A stretch of 45,150 bases of DNA, taken from an uncultured Acidimicrobiales bacterium. GTDB lineage: Bacteria > Actinomycetota > Acidimicrobiia > Acidimicrobiales > SHLQ01. The notes beneath the pieces are model-generated. The model searched no databases. It saw only the letters and a list, made by a program, of their open reading frames with translations, and had not been told where the DNA came from. The stretch is taken from positions 1 through 45,150 of the forward strand of contig CAJQNJ010000037.1 of NCBI GenBank assembly GCA_905479685.1, read 5' to 3'. This document shows positions 34,217 to 42,781 of this stretch, one piece after another; position 1 is the stretch's first letter, and every line of letters starts with the position of its first letter. A program made the position numbers and the translations under genes.

Positions 34217-35173
34217 CTAGAACGCGTCGCATTTGTCGTACGCTTGCTGCTCGAAACCGCGCTGGAACCACTCGACACGTTGTGCCGACGATCCATGGGT
34301 GAAGTTCTCCTGATTGTTGCTTCCCGTGATCGCGTCGTCACCAACAGCGCTGGCCGCACGTACTCCCTCTTGAAGGTCCCCCACCTCGAGCAAACCTGAG
34401 TCCTGGGCGCTGCGAGCCCACATGCCAGCAAGGCAGTCTGCCTGCAGTTCCATACTCACCTGAAGCGCGTTCGATTCGGTTCGACTTGCTCCGCTCTGGG
34501 CACGACGTACCGCATCGTTGGTACCGAGCACGTTCTGGACGTGATGTCCGATCTCATGGGCAAGAATGTAGGCCTGGCTGAAGTCTCCTTCAGCCCCGAG
34601 TTGGTCCTGCAGCCGAATCATGTACTGGATATCGATGTAGGCGTTGTTGTCGGCTGGACAATAAAAGGGACCTACAGCACTCGTTGCGTTGCCACATCCG
34701 CCCGTGCTCACGTTGTCGTTGAAGATGGTCAGTTGCGCCTCGGGATACTGCTGCCCACTTGCGGCAAATTCAGCCGCCCAGAAGTCCTGAACATCGTCGA
34801 GGACGAAGTTCACGAGATCCTCGGACTGTGCGTACGCCGGATCATCCGGAGCGACGAAACCACCTCCGTTGCTGGCACCCAAGTCTCCGCTCGAGCTCGA
34901 GGTACTGGATCCACCCCCGCCCGACAAATAGCTGAAGACCACGAGCGCAAGAACTACGAGAAGGATGATTCCCATGCCGCCGCCACAGCCACGTCGAGCA
35001 CCGGCTGGTGTCGTTGCCCCGTCGAGGGAACCACCGCCCATCGAGCCGCCGAGTCCGCCGCCGCTGCTGCTTCGTCGTCGCGGGAGGCCAAAGCCTCGGC
35101 CGGCGCCCCCGCCACCTGAGGTGCGGCGGTCGCGCACATTCTTGCTCCGATATCCCTTGGGAACCTTGACCAT
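34217..35173 (-). CDS. YpfJ-type neutral zinc metallopeptidase
   Basis: The 318-residue protein begins with a positively charged, Gly/Ser-rich region (about 1-65), has one membrane helix (IILLVVLALVVFSYL, about 69-83) and then the YpfJ-family domain with the zinc motif AHEIGHHVQN (about 210-219). Other family blocks are FYCPADNNAYID, LQADCLAGMWA and EWFQRGFE. It probably faces outward as a membrane-anchored peptidase; its substrate is unknown. GAGAGG just before ATG 35173 supports the start. The ABC ATPase gene follows 37 bp downstream. Confidence 0.92.
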   Translation of the reverse strand: MVKVPKGYRSKNVRDRRTSGGGGAGRGFGLPRRRSSSGGGLGGSMGGGSLDGATTPAGARRGCGGGMGIILLVVLALVVFSYLSGGGGSSTSSSSGDLGASNGGGFVAPDDPAYAQSEDLVNFVLDDVQDFWAAEFAASGQQYPEAQLTIFNDNVSTGGCGNATSAVGPFYCPADNNAYIDIQYMIRLQDQLGAEGDFSQAYILAHEIGHHVQNVLGTNDAVRRAQSGASRTESNALQVSMELQADCLAGMWARSAQDSGLLEVGDLQEGVRAASAVGDDAITGSNNQENFTHGSSAQRVEWFQRGFEQQAYDKCDAF

Positions 35174-35268
35174 CTCAGCCTCTCGCTCGACGCTTCGCCC
35201 GCACCGAACTGCCGCCTATGCGCCTCGGTAGATCGAGACTGCGCCCGGCATGTCCCGCCGCGTGCGGG

Positions 35269-35679
35269 TCATTGCCGCTGCGCAGGCCAGCGAAGCTCGG
35301 CGGTCGGCTGACGTTCTCCGGGCTTGCGTCCGCGAGCGCTTCGCGCCGTCGGGATGGCGCGAACATGTACTCGGGAACCTGGCGGTGATCCTGCAGGTCG
35401 ATTGCCGATCACGAGAACCGGACGCTCGTCGACCTTCGGGCTCAACTCATCTGGAACCGGCGGACGAGTTGCCCGAACACTCGGGTGAGCCGAGGACACT
35501 GACGACCGGCGTGGCCAAACGAGAAACGTGAGGAGATACGACATTCCGCCGATGACGACCAACTGTGCGCCCACCAAACCGGCAGTACGTTGCTCGCTGT
35601 TGCTGGCGAGAAGCACCACGACAATCACCGCGGCAACAGTTGCGACAAACAACCCGACTCGTCTCCACCCGCGGCGCAT
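35269..35679 (-). CDS. Hypothetical two-helix membrane protein
   Basis: The 136-residue product starts with basic residues (MRRGWRR), has two membrane helices (about 8-25 and 33-54), and a Pro/Arg/Ser-rich cytoplasmic tail. No family is recognised. ATG 35679 is preferred because TACGTT lies 8 nt upstream on the minus strand and the protein then begins directly with a positive-inside first helix; a TTG at 35766 in frame would add a 29-residue Arg-rich extension. The tail is low complexity, so the gene is only moderately certain. Confidence 0.5.
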   Translation of the reverse strand: MRRGWRRVGLFVATVAAVIVVVLLASNSEQRTAGLVGAQLVVIGGMSYLLTFLVWPRRSSVSSAHPSVRATRPPVPDELSPKVDERPVLVIGNRPAGSPPGSRVHVRAIPTARSARGRKPGERQPTAELRWPAQRQ

Positions 35680-35687
35680 GGACCGCG

Positions 35688-35693
35688 AACGTA
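35688..35693 (-). promoter_or_regulatory. -10 box TACGTT, leaderless-type
   Basis: On the minus strand TACGTT is followed by 8 nt (CGCGGTCC) and ATG 35679. No Shine-Dalgarno is present. Confidence 0.4.
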
Positions 35694-35770
35694 GGCGCGA
35701 CAGCAAACGGCGCGCAATTCGGCGATGGACATCTGCACGGACCTGACGCCACGCCAACCACGACAAACCG

Positions 35771-35776
35771 TAAGAT
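35771..35776 (+). promoter_or_regulatory. -10 box TAAGAT, leaderless-type
   Basis: TAAGAT is followed by 6 nt (TGCAGT) and GTG 35783. It would start the operon that runs to gluQ. Confidence 0.5.
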
Positions 35777-35782
35777 TGCAGT

Positions 35783-36685
35783 GTGCATCGGTCTCACATC
35801 CTCGCTCGTGAGCTTCGGGGAACGCTTGTCGTTCTGCTTGTTGCGCTCATGATCGTGTGGCTGTTCGCCAAGTTGAATGACGATCGGGCGTCGGCACAAG
35901 AGCGGATCGGACAGGCGAACACGACAACCACTGTTCGTCAGACCACAACGTCGAGTACCACGATCGTGGTCGATGACAGTCAACGGCTCTGCTCACTCGC
36001 CTCGGCATTTCGGGCTGACCTTCAGGCGGTCGACGTTCAACTGGTGAACCTCGCCGGCACTCCGATTTCGGCAACAGACGGTCCGATGATCGATGTTGGC
36101 CTCCACAAAGATGGCGACATACCGCTGTCTGCGCAGGGGGATCGGATCATCGGAGCAACCGATGAGATCGAGGACTCCGAACTCGCCACCGCGACATCGA
36201 TCGACGAATCAGCGATCCAGCGAGTCCCACCTCCCGAAATCATCGACGTCGAACGTATCGACCCGCTTGCCTCAGGTCTTCTCGGTGAACCACAAGAGGT
36301 CGCCTTGAACTTCTATAGCGCCGCTGCGGCGCTCCGGCTCGGGCTGATCACCGCTGACTTCGAAGCCACCTCGGATTACTTCTCGGACTTTGTCCAGATC
36401 GGCGAGCCTGCATCGTGGAATCTCGATGAACTCGCCGAATCTGACTTCAGCGATCGCTGGACTGCGCTGACAACCCAACCGGTCGTTGGCGTCGATGCAA
36501 CGCTGGCCTATATCGAGGAAGCTTGCAGTATTCGAATCGGCACCGGCTTCGTGTACCGGGAGGAACCGCCGGAGCTGCCGGTTCTCGAACAGGTACTGGT
36601 GCCTGCGCTCATCGACCCGTCCGTCGACCCCTCCTTCGACCCCTCTGCACCGGGAACCACGCAACCTCCGGCGAACAACGGGTGA
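35783..36685 (+). CDS. Membrane-anchored extracytoplasmic hypothetical protein
   Basis: The 300-residue protein has one N-terminal membrane helix (about 13-28) and a Thr-rich linker (TTTTVRQTTTSSTT). An acidic helical domain follows with cysteines at about 70 and 247, and the C-terminus is a Pro/Asp-rich tail of DPSxDPS repeats. No family is recognised; the layout fits a surface-exposed protein tethered to the membrane. GTG 35783 follows the TAAGAT box by 6 nt. Its stop overlaps the next start as GTGA, so it is co-translated with the glutaminyl cyclase. Confidence 0.72.
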   Translation: MHRSHILARELRGTLVVLLVALMIVWLFAKLNDDRASAQERIGQANTTTTVRQTTTSSTTIVVDDSQRLCSLASAFRADLQAVDVQLVNLAGTPISATDGPMIDVGLHKDGDIPLSAQGDRIIGATDEIEDSELATATSIDESAIQRVPPPEIIDVERIDPLASGLLGEPQEVALNFYSAAAALRLGLITADFEATSDYFSDFVQIGEPASWNLDELAESDFSDRWTALTTQPVVGVDATLAYIEEACSIRIGTGFVYREEPPELPVLEQVLVPALIDPSVDPSFDPSAPGTTQPPANNG

Positions 36686-37602
36686 TCTCGCCACGGCTCG
36701 TCGGAAGCCTCGGACTTGCGGCCACACTTGTCGGCGCAGGCATCCTCATCGGGACCTTGCTCGAAGATGACGACGGCGCACAGTCGAAGGTGTTGACAGA
36801 CCTGAGTGAGTTGGCTGCCATCGAGCCCCCGTCGCCGGACGCACCCGACGACTTTCCAGCCATCACCGACTCGGCTGTGCGCGAACCGGCCAGCCGAAAC
36901 ACACCACGAGGGGCGACCTTCGAGATCATCGAGACGATTCCCCACGACACTGGTGCATACACCCAAGGCTTGGAGATCGCGAATGATCGCCTGTTCGAAA
37001 GCACAGGGCTGAGAGGGGCTTCATCGATCCGCGAGGTCGACATCGAAACCGGCGAGGTGGTCCGAATTGTCGCAGTGGACGAGGTGTTCGCCGAAGGTCT
37101 CACGATCGTCGACGACACCGCGATTCAGCTCACGTGGAAGGCCGGTGTCGCCTACCGATACGACCTCGAGACCTTCGAACGAATCGACACATACACCTAT
37201 GAAGGCGAGGGTTGGGGCCTCTGCGACGACGGTGAACGACTCGTCATGTCGAACGGCACACCGACGCTGCAGTTTCGCGACCGCGATGACTTCAGTCTTC
37301 TCGGGACGGTCGAGGTGCGTTACGACAACGTTCCCGTTGATGAGCTGAACGAACTCGAGTGTGTCGACGGTCGCGTGTGGTCGAACATTTGGCGCTCGTC
37401 ACTCATCATCGAGATCGACCCCACTTCGGGAGGCGTCACCACAGTTCTGAACGCCCGGTCGCTCACGCCACCGTCGGTCGAAGGGAGTTCGTCCAGCGTC
37501 CTCAACGGCATCGCATTCGATCCAGCCAACGATACGTTTCTCCTGACCGGAAAACAATGGCCGACGATGTACCGGGTTCGGATCGACCCGTGGCCTCAAT
37601 AG
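36682..37602 (+). CDS. Glutaminyl-peptide cyclotransferase (bacterial five-bladed propeller type)
   Basis: The 306-residue protein has an N-terminal signal/anchor (about 5-25) and the glutamine cyclotransferase family blocks: IPHDTGAYTQGLEI, WKAGVAYRYD, GEGWGLCDDGERLVMSNGT, ELNELECVDGRVWSNIW and VLNGIAFDPANDTFLLTGKQ. These enzymes convert N-terminal Gln to pyroglutamate on secreted proteins. The GTG at 36682 overlaps the upstream stop (GTGA); the frame is open further upstream but reads Arg/Gly-rich noise there. Neighbours are secreted or membrane proteins, fitting an extracytoplasmic role. Confidence 0.9.
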   Translation: MISPRLVGSLGLAATLVGAGILIGTLLEDDDGAQSKVLTDLSELAAIEPPSPDAPDDFPAITDSAVREPASRNTPRGATFEIIETIPHDTGAYTQGLEIANDRLFESTGLRGASSIREVDIETGEVVRIVAVDEVFAEGLTIVDDTAIQLTWKAGVAYRYDLETFERIDTYTYEGEGWGLCDDGERLVMSNGTPTLQFRDRDDFSLLGTVEVRYDNVPVDELNELECVDGRVWSNIWRSSLIIEIDPTSGGVTTVLNARSLTPPSVEGSSSSVLNGIAFDPANDTFLLTGKQWPTMYRVRIDPWPQ

Positions 37603-37613
37603 AGTTGCCCTCG

Positions 37614-37784
37614 ATGCCCTCTCGACCACCACAACGTCAGGCCCCCGGTCCGTTGCTCGCCGCCATGGGCACCCTGATCGCGGTCTTTCTGATTGCTGCG
37701 TGGTTGACCGGTGAATGGGTCTTCTTGGTCCTTGGCGTCTTCGGATTCGCAGCGGGTCTGGTTCCGTTCATCTCGAAGAAATGA
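37614..37784 (+). CDS. Small two-helix membrane protein (56 aa)
   Basis: After a Pro/Arg-rich start, two short hydrophobic helices (LLAAMGTLIAVFLIAAWL and VFLVLGVFGFAAGLV) fill the protein, which ends FISKK. No family is assigned. It lies 11 bp after the glutaminyl cyclase and its stop overlaps the DUF429 start (ATGA), so it is clearly part of the operon. A GTG at 37590, overlapping the cyclase gene, is an alternative start. Confidence 0.68.
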   Translation: MPSRPPQRQAPGPLLAAMGTLIAVFLIAAWLTGEWVFLVLGVFGFAAGLVPFISKK

Positions 37785-38467
37785 GCAGTCGCGTCGCTGG
37801 TATCGACGGAGCAAAAGGCGGCTGGGTTGTCGCCGAGGTCATCCCAGGGAGTCCTACGTGCTCGATTCGGTTCGAGCCGACGATCGCTCCAGTTGTTGCT
37901 GAATTGGGAACACGTTTGAGCTCCATCGTTGTCGACATGCCAATCGGTTTGTCCGACGATGGGGTGCGACCGGTGGACGCAGTGGTGAGAGCTCGCCTCG
38001 GCGCTCGCCACTCGACCTTCTTTCCCACCCCCCTTCGCGACGTCCTCGGACATGCCACCTGGGAGACCGCGAATGCCTCATCTCGCGAGCTCCGCGGGAA
38101 AGGACTCTCGAAACAGGCATGGAACCTCGTGCCGAAGATCGCCGAGGTCGATCGCGCATGGTCACCATCGCTCTCAGAATCCCTCGTCGAGGGCCACCCG
38201 GAAGTCTCGTTCAGCGAGATGGCGGGTGCGCCGGTGCTCACTCGTAAGTCATCGACCGAAGGACGAACGCAGCGTGTCGACCTGCTCCGAGCGCACCTCG
38301 ACGTCGACGTCGAGGCTGCACTCGCCGACACACCGAAGGCGTGGAGGATCGATGCGATCGACGCACTAGCGCTCGCCTGGTCTGCGACGCGAGTAGCCAT
38401 GGGCAATGCCACATGGCTCGGAGGCGACGTTGATGGTTGCGGACGTCCCATGCAACTCGTTCTCTAG
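37781..38467 (+). CDS. DUF429-family protein
   Basis: The 228-residue protein begins RVAGIDGAKGGWVVAEV, the DUF429 opening, followed by VVDMPIGLSDDGVRPVD with an acidic cluster, FFPTPLRDVL, EGHPEVSFSEM and a late IDAIDALALAW. The pattern of conserved acids resembles an RNase H-like fold and a nuclease has been suspected for the family, but no function is established. The ATG overlaps the preceding stop (ATGA). The spacing of 23 bp to gluQ indicates the same transcript. Confidence 0.85.
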   Translation: MSSRVAGIDGAKGGWVVAEVIPGSPTCSIRFEPTIAPVVAELGTRLSSIVVDMPIGLSDDGVRPVDAVVRARLGARHSTFFPTPLRDVLGHATWETANASSRELRGKGLSKQAWNLVPKIAEVDRAWSPSLSESLVEGHPEVSFSEMAGAPVLTRKSSTEGRTQRVDLLRAHLDVDVEAALADTPKAWRIDAIDALALAWSATRVAMGNATWLGGDVDGCGRPMQLVL

Positions 38468-38490
38468 CCGAGGTCTGCCAGGATGGACAT

Positions 38491-39411
38491 GTGACGACTG
38501 AGAGCTCCATGGTTGTGGGTCGATACGCGCCCTCACCTACCGGCGACCTGCATGTGGGCAACCTGCGAACGGCACTTCTTGCATGGCTGTCGGCTCACCA
38601 CCAAGGGGGAATCCTCCGTCTTCGGATCGACGATCTCGATCCGCGGACATCATCGATGGGAGACGAACAGCGTCAGCGAAGCGATCTCGGGCAGCTCGGC
38701 GTCACATTCGATCGTGGTGAGATTCGCCAATCGGAGAGGTCCGAGCACTATGACGCAGCGATAGCGAACTTGGTCGACCGTGGCATGGTCTATCCCTGTT
38801 ACTGCTCTCGACGAGAGATCCGTGAGGCGGCTTCAGCGCCGCATCAACATCTGCCAGACGGCGCATATCCAGGCACCTGCGCCGGACTTGGAGAGCAGGA
38901 ACGTCGGGCCCGGGAGCTGGATCGACCCGCCGCGCTTCGAGTACGGGCCTCGAACATCGAGATCGAGGTACATGACCGTCGATACGGGTCACGCACCGAA
39001 CTCGTCGACGATTTCGTCATTCGGAGGAACGATGGAGTTCCCTCCTACAACCTGGCGACCGTGATCGACGACCACGCCCAAGGAGTCACCGAAGTCGTAC
39101 GTGGCGCCGACCTCCTTGCGGGAACAGCACGGCACATCTGGTTGCGCGACGTGCTGGGGTTGCCTCAGGTGCAACATGAGCACGTTCCACTGGTGGTCAA
39201 CAGCAACGGCGAACGACTCGCCAAACGCGACGGCGCTGTCACCCTGGAAGATCTTGCGGCGCAGGGCTTTTCAGCCGACGCTGTCCGAGGACTGATCGCC
39301 GAGACACTCGATCTGGCATCTCGAGGGGAGCAGCCCACGATGCTCGAACTTCTCGAACGATACGACCCCGATGCCATTCCAACCGCCGAGAGCGTGTGGG
39401 ACGTGCACTGA
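38491..39411 (+). CDS. gluQ: Glutamyl-Q tRNA(Asp) synthetase (GluRS-like paralogue)
   Basis: The 306-residue protein is a GluRS catalytic domain without the anticodon-binding half. It has RYAPSPTGDLHVGNLRTAL (HVGN as the HIGH equivalent, 21-24), RIDDLDP, a zinc site (PCYCSRREI with YPGTC downstream), SYNLATVIDDHAQGVTEVVRG and RLAKRDGA in place of KMSKS. GluQ enzymes attach glutamate to the queuosine of tRNA(Asp). GTG 38491 is chosen because AGGA lies 7 nt upstream; ATG 38509 is the alternative. It ends 8 bp before the convergent DUF445 gene. Confidence 0.9.
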   Translation: MTTESSMVVGRYAPSPTGDLHVGNLRTALLAWLSAHHQGGILRLRIDDLDPRTSSMGDEQRQRSDLGQLGVTFDRGEIRQSERSEHYDAAIANLVDRGMVYPCYCSRREIREAASAPHQHLPDGAYPGTCAGLGEQERRARELDRPAALRVRASNIEIEVHDRRYGSRTELVDDFVIRRNDGVPSYNLATVIDDHAQGVTEVVRGADLLAGTARHIWLRDVLGLPQVQHEHVPLVVNSNGERLAKRDGAVTLEDLAAQGFSADAVRGLIAETLDLASRGEQPTMLELLERYDPDAIPTAESVWDVH

Positions 39412-39419
39412 CCGCAGAT

Positions 39420-40691
39420 CTAGAAGACCGCATGAGAGAGCGTGTGGATGGTGAGCCCAACCAAACCTCCGACGAGGGTGCCGTTGATCCGGATGAACTG
39501 AAGATCGCGTCCCACCTGAAGTTCGATTCGGTCGGCGGTCTCATTGGGGTCCCAGCCTTCGACGGTGTTCGCAATCAGACCACCGATCTCGGTTCGCCCC
39601 TGCTCGGCCAAGTACACGACGATCGATTCGATCCAAGCATCGACTTTGCGTTGAAGATCCACGTCCACGACGAGTCGGTTGGCCAACGAAACAATCGCGT
39701 CCTCGATCCGATGTCGGACGTCGGAATCCGCGTGACGAGTCGCATCGCCGAACCCGCGCTGGAGCGAAGACCACAGGTCCTTGGTCCATGCCTGAAAATC
39801 GTCGTGATCGAGCAGTTCCTGTTTCAGCTGCTCGCCCTGCTCGATCAGCCGGTCGTCGGTGCGGAGGCGGTCAGCCAAGATACGTGCCCGATCGTCGATG
39901 TCTACGCGAATGTGATGGTCAGGGTTCTGACCGACCTCGCGAAGAAATGCCATGACGGCGCCGAAGATCTTTTCGAAGATGCGGTCATCGATCGGCTCGG
40001 GGACCCACCACGGCGACTCCTGGGTCAGTCGCCGCCGGAAGGTCTCTCGGTTGTCCTCCAGAAAACTCGCCGCACCACTCAGCGCTGCGTTGTAGATCTC
40101 TCGGTGATTTCCGTCATCCATTCCCGCGTCGATCACCCGACCGAGGATCGGAGCCACGGGAACTCGTGCGAGCCGATCGCGGACCAGTGTGTCCACCATC
40201 ATCCGAACATCTTCGTCCTCGGCGAGAACCTCAGACACAGCGCTTACGACGACGGCTACTTCGGACACCATCGATCGCGCATTGTTCGGATCTTGGAGCC
40301 ACTCGCCCAACCGTCGCGACATCTCGATGCTGGCGAGTTTTTCCGAGACCACCTCACCCGTGAGGAAGTTGCTCTGCACGAAGTTGCCGAGTCCTTCACC
40401 GATCTCGTCTTTGCGGTTCGGAATGATCGCCGTATGAGGAATCGGTATGCCCAATGGGTGCCGGAACAGGGCCGTGACCGCGAACCAATCGGCGATCGCG
40501 CCCACCATTGCAGCCTCTGCTGTGGCTCGAACATACCCAGCCCAGCCCTGATCCGCCTCGAGGCCGCGAGCGATGATGAAGATGACCGCAGCCACGACGA
40601 GCATCGCCGTCGCAACCACCTTCATCCGACGGAGCTGTCGACGTTGCGTCTGCTCGCCGTCGGCAATTGGCGGTGAGGTCTGGGTTGCCAC
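39420..40691 (-). CDS. DUF445-family membrane protein
   Basis: The 423-residue protein has a first membrane helix (about 24-42), then the DUF445 signature MVGAIADWFAVTALFRHPLG and IPHTAIIPNRKDEIG (about 62-97). A long helical amphipathic middle region and a final hydrophobic helix (GTLVGGLVGLTIHTL) follow. The family (YjiN-like) has no settled function; membrane or envelope organisation is suspected. The GTG at 40691 is preceded by TAATAC 9 nt upstream, which may be a near-leaderless -10. It is divergent from the ABC-F gene, with 57 bp between starts. Confidence 0.88.
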   Translation of the reverse strand: MATQTSPPIADGEQTQRRQLRRMKVVATAMLVVAAVIFIIARGLEADQGWAGYVRATAEAAMVGAIADWFAVTALFRHPLGIPIPHTAIIPNRKDEIGEGLGNFVQSNFLTGEVVSEKLASIEMSRRLGEWLQDPNNARSMVSEVAVVVSAVSEVLAEDEDVRMMVDTLVRDRLARVPVAPILGRVIDAGMDDGNHREIYNAALSGAASFLEDNRETFRRRLTQESPWWVPEPIDDRIFEKIFGAVMAFLREVGQNPDHHIRVDIDDRARILADRLRTDDRLIEQGEQLKQELLDHDDFQAWTKDLWSSLQRGFGDATRHADSDVRHRIEDAIVSLANRLVVDVDLQRKVDAWIESIVVYLAEQGRTEIGGLIANTVEGWDPNETADRIELQVGRDLQFIRINGTLVGGLVGLTIHTLSHAVF

Positions 40692-40736
40692 GCACCGAGC
40701 GTATTACCTCGAGGTCGAGCCGAGCGGTTGCGGCCC

Positions 40737-40742
40737 TATCCT
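40737..40742 (+). promoter_or_regulatory. -10 box TATCCT, leaderless-type
   Basis: TATCCT is followed by 6 nt (TGACGA) and GTG 40749; no Shine-Dalgarno is present. Confidence 0.55.
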
Positions 40743-40748
40743 TGACGA

Positions 40749-42740
40749 GTGCTCACCGTCTCCGGTCTAGAAAAATCACACGGGTCGCGGCGTCTCTTCG
40801 GTGACGTCACCCTCCAACTCAGCGATGGTCGACGCATCGCGCTCATCGGAGGAAACGGCGTGGGGAAGACCACGTTGCTCGAATCGATCATGGGTGTGCA
40901 AGACCCCGATGCCGGAGTGATCCACAAACCGAAGGGACTTCGGATCGGCTACCTCGCTCAAGAACTACCAGAAGCAAGTGAACGAACCGTCCTGGCTGAG
41001 ACCCTCGACGGTGCTGAGCACATCCGCGACATCGCCACCCGGCTACGTCTACTCGAGGCAGAACTCGAACACGATGACGGATCGGATCTCGAACGGATCA
41101 TCGAGCAGTACGGACAAGCACAATCCGAATTCGAAACGCTCGGTGGGTACGCCATCGAATCGGAGGCCCACCGCGTCCTAGCAGGGCTCGGCTTCCCACC
41201 TGCCTGGAATAACCGACCGATCAACGAACTGTCGGGCGGATGGCGCATGCGAGTTGCACTTGCGCGGCTCCTCCTGTCCGAACCCGATGTCCTGATCCTC
41301 GACGAACCAACCAACCACCTCGACGTCGACTCGGTTGCATGGCTCGAGAATCACCTGGCCAACTGGGGTGGAGCTCTACTGTTCGTTTCACACGACCGAG
41401 ATTTCATCGATGCGGTTGCGAACCGGATTCTCGAGATCTCCGCTGGCTCGGCGCAGGAATACGTCGGCACGTTCCTCGAGTATGTGGCAGCGAGGGAGGA
41501 ACGAATCGCGCAACTCGAGGCCCAGGCTGCGCAGCAACGCAAACAGATCGCCTCCACCGAGGCCTTCGTCGATCGTTTCCGATACAAAGCGACAAAGGCC
41601 AGACAGGTACAGAGTCGCATCAAAGCAATGGAGAAGCTCGAACTGATCGTGGTTCCCACGGAGAAAGAAATCGCCGCGAAGTTCGACTTTCCCGAGCCAC
41701 AGCGTTCGTCGCGCATTGTTGCAGAGATCGAGGGCGCAACCGTTGGCTACGACGACGAGGTCATCCTCGAGGGAGTCGATGTCGTGGTCGAGCGCGGCCG
41801 AAAGATCGGGCTCGTTGGTCCCAACGGAGCTGGAAAGACCACGCTCATCCGGCTGTTGACCGGCCGGCTCGAACCCACCAAAGGGTCGGTCTCGATCGGA
41901 ACCAATGTCGATCTTGCCTCCTTTGCCCAGGATCAGGCAGAAGACATGGATCCGCAGCACACGGTGTACCAGGAGCTGATGACGGTCACCCCGAAGCAGT
42001 CGAATCGAAACTGGCGAACGGTCCTCGGATCATTCGGTTTTTCCGGTGAAGCCGCCGACCGTCGGATATCTGAACTGTCGGGTGGTGAACGGACTCGCCT
42101 TGCCCTCGCCAAGACCATGATCATACCTGTCAACCTCTTGGTGCTCGACGAGCCGACCAACCACCTCGATCTGCCGAGCTGTGATGTGCTCGAAGATGCG
42201 CTCGGGGCGTATCCGGGGACCGTCTTGCTCGTCACGCACGATCGCCACCTCATCCGCGGCGTGTGCGACGCGCTGATAGAAGTGCGAGGCGGGCGGGCGG
42301 TTTGGCACGAAGGTGTGAATGAGAAGGTCCTCAATCCCCTCGGTACGATCGCAGCTGACGTTGGCGCTGAGCGGACCACGTCCAACGAGCAGGACGCCCC
42401 GAAGAAGGCCAAGAAGGCTGCGGGAAACCCGTCGCACGCATCGTCGACCAAGTCTGGCGAGAAGAAGGCGAAGAAGCGCGCCGAAGCCGAGGCACGAAAT
42501 ACCGCGCATGCGAACACGCGCGATCTTCGAAAGCTGCAGCAATCTGCCGAACGCAAGTGGGAGAAAGCCGAGGTCGAAGTGGCTGCGCTGCAAGGTCAGC
42601 TCGGTGATCCCGAGATCTACGGCGATGCAGAACGGGTGAAAGAACTCGTTCTCGCGCACGATGTGGCAAAAAGCCGCGCCGCAGCGCTCATGGCCGAATG
42701 GGAAGCCGCCACCGTCGCCCTTGACTCAGCGTCGCGATGA
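40749..42740 (+). CDS. ABC-F family ATPase
   Basis: The 663-residue protein carries two ABC domains without membrane helices: Walker A GGNGVGKTT (34-42) with LSGGWRMRVALARLLL and LILDEPTNHLD, then GPNGAGKTT (about 358-366) with LSGGERTRLALAK and LVLDEPTNHLD. A charged linker (about 245-305) joins them, as in ABC-F proteins that bind the ribosome near the E site. The C-terminus has a Lys/Ala-rich stretch (about 545-590) and a coiled coil (about 595-660), like the Uup/EttA-related groups. It likely acts in translation; antibiotic resistance cannot be judged. GTG 40749 follows the TATCCT box. Confidence 0.93.
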   Translation: MLTVSGLEKSHGSRRLFGDVTLQLSDGRRIALIGGNGVGKTTLLESIMGVQDPDAGVIHKPKGLRIGYLAQELPEASERTVLAETLDGAEHIRDIATRLRLLEAELEHDDGSDLERIIEQYGQAQSEFETLGGYAIESEAHRVLAGLGFPPAWNNRPINELSGGWRMRVALARLLLSEPDVLILDEPTNHLDVDSVAWLENHLANWGGALLFVSHDRDFIDAVANRILEISAGSAQEYVGTFLEYVAAREERIAQLEAQAAQQRKQIASTEAFVDRFRYKATKARQVQSRIKAMEKLELIVVPTEKEIAAKFDFPEPQRSSRIVAEIEGATVGYDDEVILEGVDVVVERGRKIGLVGPNGAGKTTLIRLLTGRLEPTKGSVSIGTNVDLASFAQDQAEDMDPQHTVYQELMTVTPKQSNRNWRTVLGSFGFSGEAADRRISELSGGERTRLALAKTMIIPVNLLVLDEPTNHLDLPSCDVLEDALGAYPGTVLLVTHDRHLIRGVCDALIEVRGGRAVWHEGVNEKVLNPLGTIAADVGAERTTSNEQDAPKKAKKAAGNPSHASSTKSGEKKAKKRAEAEARNTAHANTRDLRKLQQSAERKWEKAEVEVAALQGQLGDPEIYGDAERVKELVLAHDVAKSRAAALMAEWEAATVALDSASR

Positions 42741-42769
42741 TTGTGACAACTCCGACAATACGAGTGCCT

Positions 42770-42775
42770 TAGGAT
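42770..42775 (+). promoter_or_regulatory. -10 box TAGGAT, leaderless-type
   Basis: TAGGAT is followed by 6 nt (CGACTC) and GTG 42782; no Shine-Dalgarno precedes the start. Confidence 0.5.
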
Positions 42776-42781
42776 CGACTC

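Noticed and set aside
39396-40676. A 426-codon plus-strand frame opposite the DUF445 gene
   Set aside because: The minus strand encodes a recognisable DUF445 protein with membrane helices; the plus frame shows no motif.
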